DNA from: Acanthochlamys bracteata
Lineage: Eukaryota > Streptophyta > Magnoliopsida > Pandanales > Velloziaceae
Length of the DNA: 64,000 bases
Direction: 5' to 3'
NCBI GenBank assembly: GCA_019914995.1
Contig: CM034129.1
Span: 6,833,725-6,897,724, forward strand
Shown: positions 50,025-63,830 of the stretch, in pieces
How positions within the stretch are numbered: position 1 is the stretch's first letter
Layout: every line of letters starts with the position of its first letter
Position numbers and translations under genes: made by a program
The notes under the pieces: model-generated
The model's database searches: none
The model's input: the letters and a program-made list of their open reading frames with translations, nothing else
Told to the model about the DNA's origin: nothing

Positions 50025-51752
50025 TTAGTTGTTGTGGGGTGGTTTGTAGTATGGGTAGATGGTGTAAACTGTTTGGGCGACCGTCATTAGGAGAAGGAAA
50101 ATAGCTGCGGCGAGCGAAATGATCGCCCACGGGCTGCGGAAGTAGGTATGAATTAGATTGGCTCGCCACATGTTCAATCTCTTCTGGCAGTACTTGTTCA
50201 CCTTGTCATAAATCACAATGTATGAAAAACTATCAGCTTAATTTCCAAGGCATGCATACAAGAAAGCAACTTGACTAAATCAATCAATTCAACGGACCTT
50301 GCGATGAATCTCATCGAGCCTACTCTCAGGATCAAGGACGACATCTTTGGAAAGGGTATTGAACAGCTTAGCTACAGCCTTATCGCTTCCAATCGCGCTC
50401 TCAATAATGCCTTTGGAGTGCAAGAGGCTAACATCTTGAGGATTATCAATGATGTTGTCCATGAAGAAGACATAAGAGGTGACCTCGTTTCCTGCTCCAA
50501 CGTGGAGGCGCTCAAAGGCCATGAGGTTGAGGTAAAGGTACTCAGTCGCGTCGTCAACCACAATAACAGGAAGGCTGAGAACACCATGGCGGAAGTGAAT
50601 GTCGTGGAGGCTTTCAGTACGGCTCTTCTTGAAAGTTATTCCTGCCTCACTGAGCTCAGTGGAGGAGCGGATGATTGCATTGCTTCCCTGTAGAAGAGGC
50701 GGCGTTACTGACTTTGTTTTCGTGCTGCTTCCGATCATGGCTTTCCGATACATGTCAAGCGGGTGCAGGCCCAAGGCCATTGTCGGTACCCACACAGTAA
50801 GCCCACAAAATTTTAGCACGAGCCGATTGATGTCGTCATCGTTCTACAAGGATCACCACCCACACTCTTATTTTCATATACATATATGCATCTAGCTACT
50901 GAGTACGCATGCATACCCTCACAATTAATGGAGTACCGAAAGCTTACTAGAACGAACCACTCGATGTAAAAAGATTAAACTAAAACACAAGCATTTTCCT
51001 TAATTTTTGTGAGTAAATCTTATATGTAAACAAACCCCCTGAACGTGTTTTCTCTAATGTTTTATCTAACAGTTCATTTACTATGTGATTACCTTGGGTT
51101 TGCCAGTCTCTACGGCGAGAAGCTTGTTGAGGACAAGGAGAGGAAGTTGGTTCTCTATCATGAGCATGTCGCGCTTGACATAAGGCACCATGTACAGCAT
51201 GCCATGGGAGCTAAAGATAGGGTCATTGGCTGCATAGTCGCACGAATGGCCAGTGGCTATCCGTAAAATCTCAAGCATGAAGCATCCATCTAGTATCATT
51301 AGCTTGATGAAGCGGGCAGGGTTGATCCGCCACTCTTCATCTAGTGCCAGATAAGCTGCTTGCAGATCATTGACATCTTCTTCCACCGCACGAACAAAAT
51401 CTTCGAAGACCCTGCCAGAGTTGCTTGGGCGGGCAAGAAAGTGGACCAATGCCCTTTGTTTGTGTTCCTCCATTGGCGCCACCTGTGGCTCGCCATAGTG
51501 GAACGGACCAAATGATACCACTAGGGGCTTGTAAGCTTTCGGGTTGAGGTCCTTGATGCACGCTGGAATTCTGTAGATGGATCGCTTAGTCCATTCAGAG
51601 TTCTCTTTAGAAAGATCGACATGGTTTTGCTTGTCCTCAATATCCGCCACCCAGTTCTTCAGTTCTCCACTGTCCACAGCCATGACTGGCTCATCGATAC
51701 TTACCTGGCGGTACATTTGCTGCAGGTGCATGATGCGCTTTGAACTATGCAT
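50025..51752 (-). CDS. DUF247 plant membrane protein, three exons
   Basis: Exons on the - strand: 51093-51752 (660 nt), 50298-50843 (546 nt), 50025-50201 (177 nt). All junctions are in phase 0 and give 460 residues plus TAA. The family is plant-specific and of unsettled biochemical role; some grass members sit at self-incompatibility loci. Visible landmarks are YRIPACIKDLNPKAYKPLVVSFGPFHYGE in the first 100 residues (quoted in part), a DGCFMLEIL motif, and IENQLPLLVL near residues 199-208. A membrane-proximal VNKYCQKRLNMWRANLIHTY segment precedes a single C-terminal transmembrane helix (about residues 426-450, in exon 3). Most family genes have one or few exons; here the ~96-nt second intron separates the transmembrane exon, so an ORF-only call would lose the anchor. 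The donor is GTCCGT and the acceptor GACAAG. Start: first ATG of the open frame; a second Met at codon 8 is possible. Confidence 0.9.
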
Positions 51753-52659
51753 TTAAATCACTTTACTAGTATCACAAAGAAGAATGGAATATGATATTTG
51801 GATGAATATTGGTTTCTGTGCCTTAGCTTTACAGCAAGACTAATAATGCCTGGGCATTGCAGGCATTATCAGCAAAGTGTTACGATCTTTTGCTGCCGCA
51901 GGAATTTCATAGGTTTGAAGAGAATATTGCATGAGTACAGAAGAGGACAAGAATTCTTGGAGAAGCAGTAAGGAACTTTTGGCAGCAAGACAGAGCTTTG
52001 ATTTATCTTTGTTTAAATGAAAAAACCTCTATTAAGTATATCTCTGTTTAAAGGAAAAAGCCTCTATTAATTACAATAAAACAGTAATCTGTCCTGCTAG
52101 ACTCTCCTCACCGGTACAACATCCCTGCACTCAGCACCTTGTACGCTATTCATCTGGAGATATAAGAAACGATCAGGACCAAAGAGAAGAGATTCAAGTC
52201 TGAAAACCCTCATTTTGCGGTTTTCTAGAACAGAGATTGAATCACGAACAGGCATTTTATTTTGTAAAGGTTCTTCTGAAGGAAAGCATCAGTCATAACA
52301 ACAACCGTTTCATTCCTTCAACATGTTAACTATCTGAATTTTCAAATTTAATTTTTTGACAATGGCATATATTCTACAAAATTTCAAAGAAATGTTCGGC
52401 AAAAACTACTTGTGGTAAGCGAAAGTTCCATATTAGAATAAACCTGTTAGTTCCTTCACCAAACATAAAAATGCTGTTAGTTCCAGTTTTATTGTATTGT
52501 ACAATATACATTCTCAATGCTAGAGCACTTGATTTTCAAATATTAAACATGATAAGTATTTACAACACCATCTAAGCAACAGATGAAAGAGTTCTTTCTT
52601 TTAATGTTCAAGTTCTTAGAAACAATCTGCATTCTACCTCCTGAAGAAGTGATCCGAAG
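51753..52659. other. Intergenic region between the two - strand genes
   Basis: Should hold the 3' UTR of the acetyl-CoA synthetase gene (right part) and the promoter and 5' UTR of the DUF247 gene (left part). No additional gene, and no clear TATA box could be assigned. Confidence 0.5.
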
Positions 52660-55600
52660 CTAGTGGTCTCGCAGAGCAATCAACTGATCGACGACACTAG
52701 GATCTGCAAGAGTACTGGTGTCACCAAGCTCGTCCAGCTGCCCAGAGGCTATTTTTCTTAAGATTCTTCTCATGATTTTTCCGCTTCTTGTTTTGGGCAG
52801 ACCAGGGGCCCAGTGGATTTTGTCAGGACCCGCAAATGCACCAATCTGAGGGAAATATGAGAATAATCTTCTAGGTGACACTACATTTATAAATCAAAGC
52901 ATTATCTATGACAAGAAGATCATAAAAAACTATTAATAATTCCGATAAGCATCGCATATGGAAAAATCAGAATCCGGATAAAAGATAATACAAATGTCTC
53001 ATTTGCTAGTTATCATGAATCCTACTCCTGTTATCACACCACCATATTTGATATGATTGATCTGTTAAAATCATATAGTGTTAACAAATATAAGCATTTC
53101 AATCTATTTAACCAAGCCTCTCTAAATTGTTATTAGTTTAAACTGCAGAAGTAAGCAAACAAGGGAAAAGGAAAGTTCAGCTGGTTTTTGTTATAGAATT
53201 GCATGAGAAGAATTGCTACCATGCTTCCTTCGGCACAAGTGAGCTTCATAGTTTAAAAAATAACTCCAAGTAATTAGAGTGTAAAATATAGTTTGAAAGT
53301 TTCTGAGTGCTTCTAGGTGTGACATAGTCTTGCCATCAATTTGGATTCAATTAAAACAAAGACAAAACTCACTTTGCCCAGGATATAAAACATTGTCGAC
53401 TAGGAATGTACGCACACACTAGGCTTTGTCGACTAGGAATGTACGCACACACTAAGCTTTGTACATAAGCAAATGGCAATGTTCATCAGCAAGAAAATAC
53501 CTGATTTCTAACAGTTAATATTAGACTTTTCCTGAGTTCTTCGCTGTAAGAAACGCCTTCCACAAGAGTAACAAACGCATATATTCCTTGTCCTTTTACC
53601 TGGTTAAAGCCCAGTTTCTTTAGAAAGAGGATAAAATGTGAGTACATGGCACTGGAATGAGGTTGCAAACATGTAACATCACCTCATGCTCAACACCAAC
53701 AACAGCTGCTTCTGAGCATTGAGGATGTGAGACGAGTGCAGACTCTACCTCAGCCGTGCCGATGCGGTGTCCACTGCAAAGAGTCTTGTTAATATATAGT
53801 GCATAAAGTACTAGGCAATCAAGCTTATTCTTTTTGCTTTATTACATGAGATACAAGATTCTAACTATTCCAAATCAGAATATACCTGACATTGATAACA
53901 TCATCAACCCTGCCAGTTAGCCAGATATAGCCATCCTTGTCCCTGGATCACCAGCTAATTACTCCATCTGAATGAGACCACAAGCAAAGGGAGGAATCTA
54001 TTAACCAATAAGAAGCTCACCTGCAGCAGCCATCACCGCTAAAATAATAACCAGGGAATGGCTTAAAGTAAGTTGTTTCGTATCGCTCATGATCACCATA
54101 AAGAGTGCGGAAGGCTCCAGGCCATGAGTCTTTTATGCAAAGGTAACCATTGCATTCACCATCCATCTCATTTCCCTTCTCGTCAACAATGACTGGCTGT
54201 AACATTCCGAAAAGTATTAACAAATGACAATGTAGAGCTAATAATATAGCAGTAGAAATGTCTGCTAAGAAGGACTTCTTCAAAAGCAGAAGCACTGAAT
54301 AAAGAGAACACCAATAGGTACAATTTCGATAACATACTTTCACACCAAAGAAAGGAAATGTGGCCGATCCAGGTTTTTGCGGCCACGCACCAGGTAGTGG
54401 TGTGATCTGTAACAGTAATAAAAATTTTAACTTCAGTCCAAAAAGCTTACAGAAGTTGACAAACTGATGTAAACAATGATGTATATCCCTTAAAGCATCA
54501 GAAAAACAATATTAGACTCAAACGAAATGAATAACTTACCATGAAGCCTCCCGTCTCAGTTTGCCACCATGTATCTGATATTGGACACCTCGAGTCACCA
54601 ACAACATTAAAGAACCACCTGCAACATGCTACAAACTTCTAACAAAAAGAGTTGCCTAGAACTTCTTTGGAAAAACAAATGCGATCACTGTTAGATTTGA
54701 AGCTGACTGACCTCCAAGCACTTGGATTGATGGGTTCACCCACACTGCCAAGTACTCGTAAAGATTTGCGCGAATAACGAGTGACATGCTGTCATGAAAT
54801 GCAGCAAAATATCAAAATATATGATATATAGTTTCATACAAATACATGCAACCTATATCTCCTGATTAATAAAGGTTTGATAATGAAATCCCAAAAGAAG
54901 GAAATTTTGAAGAATTCAAATGGCAACCCCAACTTTTCCAAATTCAACTAAACCCTAACAACAACTTTCCAAAGGGGGGAAGCTTTCATGATTCTTACGA
55001 CTTGCCAAATACCAAAAAACTAAAGCCACCAAAAGCAAGGGCAGAGATAATACAGAGGCCCATGGAGGCCATGGGAGCCCTTGCCTGATGAAATCCCTTT
55101 TTATAGTGTTTGAGCCCATGTAGCAGAGAGATGTTTTTGAGTTAGAAGCATGGTAACTAAAGCAAAAGGCCTGCATTCATGTTTTACTAGCAACATATTC
55201 TGTTACTAACATTGACTATTTGCCTTTTCTTTTAAACTTTTATTTATGCTTACTCCTCCCGTTACTATCAAGGCCGCTCTGCCCTCAATTAGATGGATAT
55301 GTTGAAAAAAGTACAGTAAGAAAGCTCCTGATTAACGAATCAACTAATGTTATTGCAAAACTTCTTGATCACATCCGAGAAAAGAAGTTAGAACGAAAGA
55401 AACTGCTTCTTGCGCATAGAGTATACTTAGAGTACCGCTCTTAAATAATCTGAAGACAATGTAAACTCTGAAAATCTTTTAGAAAAAACTGGGATTTCTT
55501 TCCAGTTGGATTCATCCGAACTAGCAATCAACATAAATTACACTTACGAAAGCGAAACAGATTACTTCCATGTTAGGAAGACACGGAATTACTTGAATTA

Positions 55601-58600
55601 CTAATCTTTAAAAATTATAACACAGACAACTGCAAGATTTTCCTTCTGAGGTTCCTAAAAAATTTCCAAATAAGAAAATTGGGGAGAAATCAGTTTATAA
55701 AAGGAATGGGAGGTTAAACTGCTAGTATCTTACTTTAATGTCTAAATTACCACGTATTAGTACTATCTATTAGCTGTATGGCTGGATGAAAAATCTGAGA
55801 ACAAAGAAGATTTTGTTCTAACAAACTTCTGTACAAATATAATGGTGTCTTAAGTAAGACATGCTAGACATTATAGACATCCAATACTTTACTTTAAATT
55901 AACAGTTTTTAGTTTCAGTAAAGAAAGAATATTGTGGCAAAAAGATCAATATTTCAAACTGCAACATTACAGGCATCAGTAAAGCACCAATATGATTGAA
56001 ATTTTACATGTAAAGGAGGAAAAGTCTCATCATTGTGAATAGTGAATGTTATCACTAACAGTATAGGGGAAAAAGAGGAAAGTAGAATCTTACCTTTGAA
56101 AAGACCTGAAAACTAGCATGGAACTGTTAAAAAGATTTCATGCATCTTTAAAAGATCAGTAAACAAGGTTTTCTTGGAGCATAAAATGCATGATCAAATG
56201 TAGTTTTCTATTGGTGCATAACGAGCTTTCTTGTGGTTGTTTTTAAATGAAGCATGTCCGACACATGGAAAAGAACACAGCTCTACTTTGCATTTAACAA
56301 CCCACCAAGTGGAAGCAGTACTGCCAATCTAGGAAGATATTAATATCTCCATCAAAATTGAATGACTCTTCATAGCCATAAAGAACAAACAAACCCTTCT
56401 TTCACTATAAACTTAAAGATTCAAAAAGTCATTTGAAGGTCTTGATGCCATTTAAATTGCTAAAAACAACTTGTTGAAAAACTTGCATAAGGTGCAATGT
56501 CATAAGAAAATCTGACTGGTAATTTGTGAAAGACAATATAAGCAATTTGCCACCTTGTTCCCAGTAGCAAAAGGGGTAAGAACTACAGGTTATTGTATGA
56601 GTGTTTTCCCTTGAACATCCTTAAAAATAGGCCTTACTGGATCTCTAAAATGAAGGAATTAATCACCCTCTTATTACAATATATTTACAAGTCCATCGTT
56701 GGTCTCTCTGTTGGGCAGATGCAATAATGAAGAATATTGTGCATATCAATGTAAGAAAAGCAATACCTTCGACGAGTTCTTATATAAAGATAGCACCTGA
56801 CAAATGGATAGTACTTAAATAGAAACATTACCTGCTTACCCTCACGCATAAGAGATCTGACCAGCGTTGGAGCAGTGTAAAATATTGTTACTTGATATTT
56901 ATCAACAATGTCCCAACAACGACCAGCATCAGGATAGTTTGGAGCCTGCAAGTTTCTTTCATGATTACCAAGAGGTATCTCATATGAGGCACGAGAAACA
57001 TTGCTTCAGTAAAAATACTCAGGAAACTTACGACAAATATCACATACAGAATGTCAACTATTATTAGCAACACTAAGCAGAATTACTTATATTTATTCGA
57101 GTGTAATTTAGCACTATGAAATTGCATACCCCTTCAAATACAATAACAGTAGCTCCATTCAAAAGTGGACCATATGTGACATAACTATGTCCTGTAATCC
57201 AACCACAATCTGCAGTGCACCTAAAGCCAAAGAAACAGGAAGTTAAAGAGGTACAAGAGCTCCTGCAAAAGGCTGCTAGAACATCTGGAATAACATGACT
57301 TCCTATGAAAGAACTTTACCAGTATATATCTGATGGCTTATAGTCGAAGGCATATCTAAATGTGGTAGCAGTATATATCATATATCCTCCAGTTGTATGC
57401 ATTACACCCTGACATTATTACGAAAAAATATGGACATGCTTTACCACCTAGTCGTGGCAATTGCGAAACAAAGAAACTAACAAATTATACAATTCAACCA
57501 ATCACCTTTGGTTTTCCAGTACTGCCACTTGTGTACAAGAGGAAAAGTGGGTCCTCTGAATCAACCCATTCGACGTTACACTTTGTGGGAAATGTTGGCA
57601 CAACATCCTAAACAGTTGACCATTTGTGTAAGAACCATGCAAAATTGTGAAGCATTCCTAAAGCTTGTCAAAGAAAAATATCAACAGTACCTATACAGTT
57701 GAAAAGCACCATATCTAATTCCTAAATGAAAAGAATCCTATATTTCTCAAGTCAGTATATACTTATGAACAGGTTATATGACCTATAATTGACTACAAGC
57801 TAAATTAGGAAAGGAACCTGCCACCAAGTATCTCTGTTATCCTGCCATTCTGTTTCCTCTCTTTTCAAAGCCGACCGATTTTCATAAGTCAAACACAAGC
57901 CTATCCACATAAAATTGAGATAAGTAAAAATCACTAGAGGTTACAAAATCTTAGATCAGGATCAGCAGAATCAGATAGATCAGCTGAATAGTATCAATGG
58001 ATCCGAACTCATTAAAATAACAACAACAACAATAAAAACAATAATAATCAGTTTAAAAAACAAGCAAATAACAACATTGACATAAATCACGTACACTGTG
58101 TATCTACAACATAATATATAAATTTCTAGTAACAACAACAAACATTACCAGGATTTTTTAGCATTTTTGTATAATTTTAATAAGATGTTTATTTAGCATA
58201 ATTTTTCTTTTTTTTTTAAGGAGTTAATCACAAGCATAAATTTCATCACATACGTGATCATCCTCACATTTTGAGGGGCATTTAAGTGCAAAGTCACTAC
58301 TTGCAGCAACACAAAAGGATCTACCAACTCAAATTTTGCCAGATTAGACCTGAGACCAATCCTGAATCAGTTTTAGCTGATTTTGACCTACACTGATCAA
58401 CGTGAATTGTCAAATCAGTCAACCTGTCTCAAAACAATGGTGATCAGGTGGGTCCTCACAATCTTAGTATGAATTGGACAGTCTGATCCGAAGTAGGCTG
58501 ATTTAACAAACCATGCTTCTAATGCATCTTAAAATATTAGTACTGGTATTGCTTGAGATGTTGTCTTCAAATAACAATGATACTAATACTTCAAGTTAGT

Positions 58601-61600
58601 AGAAAATACATGCAAGAATTGTGGGTTGACGTTGAGTAGAAATCACATGCTGATAGAACTAATAAAAGTCAAATAGTCATCAATTACACATTACACATGT
58701 TTCCCCATATATAGTACCAGACCAAAGCTCCAAACATGATCTGTGATCACACACTTTCTACCATGGAAGTCCTATATACTACCTTTTATCGCAAAACTTG
58801 TGTGAAAAGTACTCTAGCTATATGTAATCAATATAAATTTGTCATTCAAAATAAAACATGACTCCGTTTAGAGACTTTTTGGTAGCACTTGTAAGCTCAA
58901 CAAATACTTTCATTTAATACTGAATAACTAATGTACTTGTAAAAATCTCTAACATCTAGTTTGTAATTCAAAGCATTGAGCATACCTACACGTACACCGT
59001 GCTTAGTAGACTCAGCCAATGCATTATCCACAATGTCTTTCAGGTAGATAACTTTGGGACCTCTACACACAGCATTACATGTTATTATAACTTTAGGTTT
59101 GCAATCTGCAATTCTCTGGGCAAGTGATTCTGCAGAAAAGCCGGCAAATACAACCTGAAGAAGCATTCATTTCAGAAGTAAACTTCGAATTTCATCACCT
59201 ACAAATAAATCTAGGGTTTTTGGAGACATACTGAATGCACTGCACCAATTCTGGCACATGCCAACATTGCAATTGGCAACTCCATTAACATAGGCAAGTA
59301 GATGACAACAGCATCTCCCTTCTTCACTCCCATATCTTTAAGGAAGTTAGCAAGCTAGCCAATCACACAAAAACAAGCAATCATCAATACTATACCATTT
59401 TTTTAAATTAATAATCAAGCAAGAACAAGTTAATGGGTTTTATTCTAGTGGTCGTACCTGGCAAACTTTCTGAAGCAATTCTGTGTACGTGAGCTTGTCA
59501 TCCTGACCTGGTTCATTCCCTTCCCAGTAAAGTGCAACTTTGCCTCCGAGCCCAGCCTCAATGTTCCGATCTAGTGCGTTATAGCAAATGTTCGTGACAC
59601 CTCCTTTAAACCACTGGAATTTTTAACAGAAGGAAATTAACGAAAGGAGAAAAAAAATCCAATCTTCTTAAACTAATAATAAATTAAAAAACCAAAAGTC
59701 ATTAGACGCAAACCTCAATCTTAACAGGCCCTTTCCTGACATCAAGATTCTCTTTAATCACCTCATTACCCCATTTCTCCTTCCAATAAAACTGCATGGC
59801 AATTTCCGACCAAAATCCTGCCGGATCATCTATTGATTTTCGGTACATTTCCAAGTACTAAAACAAAAAAGTCACCATCAGACTGTATAATAATAATAAT
59901 ATGGATGATCATAATGACTACAAACTATATACAAAATATCCATTTCTCAGATGAGTAATCAGAAAAGATATATCGGCACCATTGAATATACAGACGACTT
60001 CAGCCATTTCTCCAAGAAATAGTCTCCACCACAAAACAACCCATGCCCATTTCCCCACAATCATTTGTTTAAAACAAGGTTCTAAAAACAACCAAACCGT
60101 TCAGCTCAGAACCCTGCCGAGCTGAACCAAGACCAATTAAAGGAAATGTCCGATTCTTATACAAAAGGTGAGCCTTCCTCTGAACTGCCTGAAACAAGCA
60201 GTTCACAGCTGAATACTAAGGTTCCCAATAGATCCAAGTCCAAGTTATGACTCCAATCCATCTAACTGAACGGTTAAGTTTGCCCCATATACTTGTGGAA
60301 CTTCTACCTTTGTTATCTCTCTATCTCTATCTGTCTATTCTCTTCTTTTAAACTCTCTCGCCAACAATTATTTCCTTTCTTTCTCCAATCCCACCCCTCT
60401 CAGGACCGTTTTTAGCTTTTTTCCTCCATATTTCTTTTATTATATTTTTTTCATTGTTTTCAAGATTGATTTTTTTTATCAATACTTGCATTTAGTTTAT
60501 CTTTTTAGTTTTCTATTTCTGCTTCAGTTTTCTCATTGTTTGAAGTGCTAAATACCTACTAAAACATTGAAATATGTCAGCAAGAGGCATCGCATGCTCG
60601 GCCTATCGACTTGGAACCGTATTCCCAGCTCTATGCTCGAGTTTTGAAACTTTGGCATAAAATATTTGACTTCGAAAGCCTGTCTCCATCCTTTCCCATA
60701 GTAATAGTAAGAAGATCAAGCATGCAGGCCCCCTAAAAAGGCAGACTCAGGAAAACTTGGAAATGTCTCAAAAGCTAATATTAAGTAGAATATAGTGATT
60801 GCTAAACAAAGACAGCAGAATCCTTAAGAAAGATAACCATCTTTTAAGCTTCCACCAAAATGCATTGTAATCGTCAGATATGTCATCCAAAAACTTTGTC
60901 TAACATTATATAAGAATTCATTATGATCAATCTTTTCACATAATAGGCAGAAGTGTTAGGATTAGGGGTCAATTGGGTTTAGTCGAACATCAAGAAACAA
61001 GAAAGAAAAAGGCTTTACATATACTAGAGAATATCTCTCCCATTAACTTAAGCTTTTAAATTATGTAAATGTTCCTTAGATTGTGTGTCCACACAAACTC
61101 ACCCGAAGCCGAATACCATTACCATGTACCAAGAGTTAGCTTAGACCACTCATTACCTACAGTGCACCCTTCATGGAGCCACCCACCACAACCTTGCAGA
61201 TGGTAGTCTACCAGCTCTTAAACTGGCTCATCACTCCATACGTAAGAAACACACCTATATTTGTTGCAACATCCCTACCGAAACATTAGCTTTCATACCT
61301 TTTCGTTGGAAGATTTAACACTATAGATGTCTAAATTTGTCACAACAAGTCACACAAGGCGAAGCCCATATATCAAGAACCACAATCCAACCGCAAGCTT
61401 AAACCAGAGAATGGAGGTCTCTACTATATATAAATATCTCATTCAGTTGTCTCCATCCAATATAGACTAATGCAATACTTTTAATTCCAACAAGAAGTTT
61501 CTGAAAGCTTGCTGAATGTACTAGCTGGAATAAAAGTTTAACAAAAAAAAGCTCCAAAAAGCTACTATTACCACAAAGTAAACATTCTCATTCATCCCTA

Positions 61601-63230
61601 TACCAACAGTAACATGGTCAATAACCAACCACTCATCAAAACATGAAACCAGATGACTACGAGAATGTGCCAAGTACTAATTTTTGCTTAAAAAAGAATA
61701 TAAATCATAGCTATCTCCGAATGAATATAGCAATTTATCAGCCAGAGAGAATAGAAAACTTGAAAGCTGCTTCCAAACTCTCATTTTCTGAAAGAAACAC
61801 TTCGTCCTATTCCTCCACGTAGCAATAGCAAGTCAACACTTAGAGAATCAGGCGCACATCAGAAATGTAGATTATAACACTTCAAAAGTGTTTAAAACCT
61901 ATCTTTGCTAGTGAACGACTCATGTGCATCTCACCACATAGTGGAAGTAATACGAAGAAGCGCCTCGACAATTAGAAAACTCACAAAGCTTCACGTTTTC
62001 CAGTAAACAATTCATGGCGATCACTCTGCATAGTTGTAGTCATTTAAGCAAGACTGTTAGAAATAAAGACCACAACTTATTAAATGTCTTACTATTCAAT
62101 CTTCTCCAGGACCCCATTCGAAATAAGCGTAACTACTTTCCAAAAAGCCGCCAACAACAAATCTTCACTGATTCAACTACCTGTTGTCCTTCCCCAAATC
62201 AAAACAAGCACCAAAACAAACACCACAATCCAATCAAGACACAAAACAGAACAGACGGAATTTGTCATCAACTTCTAACCTTTCCTATTAGAGCACTCAT
62301 CTGATAATGTAATAACCAATGCCCAGCATTCCATAAAACAATAGCAACTAGAACAAGCATCCAAAACCAATCAAGCATCAGAGCAGATGATTTGGGAGAA
62401 TGTGCCAATATCTGTCATTGCACAACAACTCGCCATTGCTATAGAACAACTCATGCCTATCTCTCAAGATAGCAACAATCACCAGATCATGGAACGGGAA
62501 AACCGTAGATTATACAGAGTAGAAGTTCTAGAATTGCTGCCAAATCTAATCTTTCAATCAGTGATATACAGTACATGACATGGAAATGTTGTCGAAACTA
62601 ATTCTTTGCTATAAGGCAACCAATGCCTGCCCCTTGATATTACCAATCACACAGGAAACCCGATCAAAGATTTAGACCATAATATACGGAAACCGTTCCC
62701 AAGATCTAATTTTTAGCAGAAAACAACAAATTCGAATCGCCCAAATCAGCTGGGGAATCCAGATCAAAGAACGAGCCATCAAACATCGACAACCGAAGAT
62801 TCGTAAAACAACATCAAAACACAATCTTGGTTTCAAGATGGCTCACCTGGATTGGAGAAGAGACGAGGGCATTTTTGGAAAACTCCGAGGAAGGGAAAAC
62901 AAGGTCGTCCTCTTCAGATGCAAGCGATTCACCGAGAATAACAGCGTTGAGTTTGGAGATATTTCCAGCTCCTGAAGGCAACACAGAAAGAGACTCCACG
63001 TGTCGGAGGTGATCGGAATTCCAAATATTTCCGTTCCCCTCCGGCGATCCCATGACTCTTACAATTGGACTAGAAGGAACCCGAGCTCTAATGGTGATAG
63101 AAGAACAAGTCAAAGGTAACAAGGAAGAAGAATTTGTGCTTGTTGGCGTGGAGGGGATGGATTTGAAGAAGTTGAGTGCGTTGCACGAGGGAAGCAGGTG
63201 AGCATGATAGGAATGGGCCATGCAATTCAA
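52660..63230 (-). CDS. ACS: Acetyl-CoA synthetase (acetate-CoA ligase), plastid-type, 18 exons
   Basis: Makes acetyl-CoA from acetate, ATP and CoA through acetyl-AMP. Exons on the - strand: 62847-63230, 59714-59857, 59458-59613, 59232-59354, 58986-59154, 57818-57900, 57506-57607, 57320-57408, 57130-57220, 56832-56945, 54712-54788, 54540-54618, 54338-54406, 54021-54196, 53886-53942, 53683-53773, 53501-53599, 52660-52845. They sum to 2289 nt, 762 residues, with every phase consistent. Adenylate-forming motifs are [11 protein letters not shown] (about 378-388), [10 protein letters not shown] (about 526-535), YYFSGDG (about 610-616), [20 protein letters not shown] (about 628-647) and the catalytic lysine in PKTRSGK (about 724). 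The N-terminal ~70 residues are Ser/Thr-rich and poor in acidic residues, fitting a plastid transit peptide. A second in-frame ATG lies three codons in (63221). Introns 1 (~3.0 kb) and 10 (~2.0 kb) are long. No stop or frameshift is seen. Confidence 0.95.
53395..53460. repeat. 33-bp tandem duplication in the last intron of ACS
   Basis: Two copies of a 33-bp unit starting gtcgactaggaatgtacgca (53395 and 53428), differing at one base (aggctt versus aagctt). Confidence 0.95.
54789..56831 (-). other. Long intron 10 of ACS
   Basis: About 2 kb of intron. A slightly GC-richer stretch at 54980-55440 includes an imperfect palindrome (gcccatggaggccatgggag) and an unrecognised 74-codon + strand ORF (55220-55444). 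It may be a small inserted repeat, but no ends could be fixed. Confidence 0.5.
57901..58985 (-). other. Intron 5 of ACS
   Basis: About 1.1 kb. Includes an aataacaacaacaacaataa simple-sequence stretch near 58016-58045 and an unrecognised block at 58310-58510, GC-richer than its flanks, that may be a repeat. No exon. Confidence 0.5.
59858..62846 (-). other. Long first intron of ACS
   Basis: About 3.0 kb between the exon encoding the putative transit peptide and the first core-domain exon. No coding exon or complete transposon recognised. ORFs of 63-96 codons at 62014-62578 are not similar to anything I know. Confidence 0.55.
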
Positions 63231-63604
63231 CCTCCGGGAAGAAATTAATACAACTTCTGCTGCACTACTACTCTCACGGACTCGGACTCGAACTCAAAGC
63301 GTATCTTCCGCTGGATTGATAAATGGATGAAGGGTTTTGGGTTTGCTTTTTTGGCTCTAGCGGTGGAAATTTGTGCCGCATAAAAAAATAAAAATACAAG
63401 AGCGTTGACTAGCATTTGCATCTCTTTCTTTGTCGATGATCATGTGATCTATAGATTAAGTTGACATTTAAGGATACTTAGAATAAAAAAAATTTTCTAC
63501 AACAATTATTTTAAATTTTTAAACGATAGATCAAATTTTAATATATTATATTATATATTTCAACAAATTCTCATGCATACAAGTTTTTTTAGTATATATA
63601 TATA
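63231..63604 (-). promoter_or_regulatory. 5' UTR and promoter region of ACS
   Basis: Lies immediately upstream of the ACS start on the - strand. A moderately GC-rich leader (63240-63320) gives way to AT-rich DNA. No unambiguous TATA box or other site can be named. Confidence 0.4.
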
Positions 63605-63830
63605 TATAGGATATTTGAAAGTACTTTTTAAAAAATTTAAAAATATTTTAAAAAATTTTTTTAAATAAGTTTTATTTTTTTACTTTTGAAAAAATAATAA
63701 AAATAATTTAAAAAATTTTACAATGTACAATTTTTCTGTATTTTTAAATTTTTTAAAAAAAAATTTGTAAAATATTTTAGAAGCTTTATGAAATGAAAAG
63801 TTGAAAAAAAAAAAAAAAAATCTTCCAAAA
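63605..63830. mobile_element. MITE-like AT-rich element near the ACS promoter
   Basis: Left end follows a tatatatatata tract with ggatatttgaaagtactttt; right end is gctttatgaaatgaaaagtt followed by an A run. The ATTTT-rich core with aaaattttacaatgtacaat resembles those at 32010-32230 and 48690-48930. Confidence 0.5.

Noticed and set aside
50271-50693. 140-codon + strand ORF
   Set aside because: Antisense shadow of exon 2 of the DUF247 gene.
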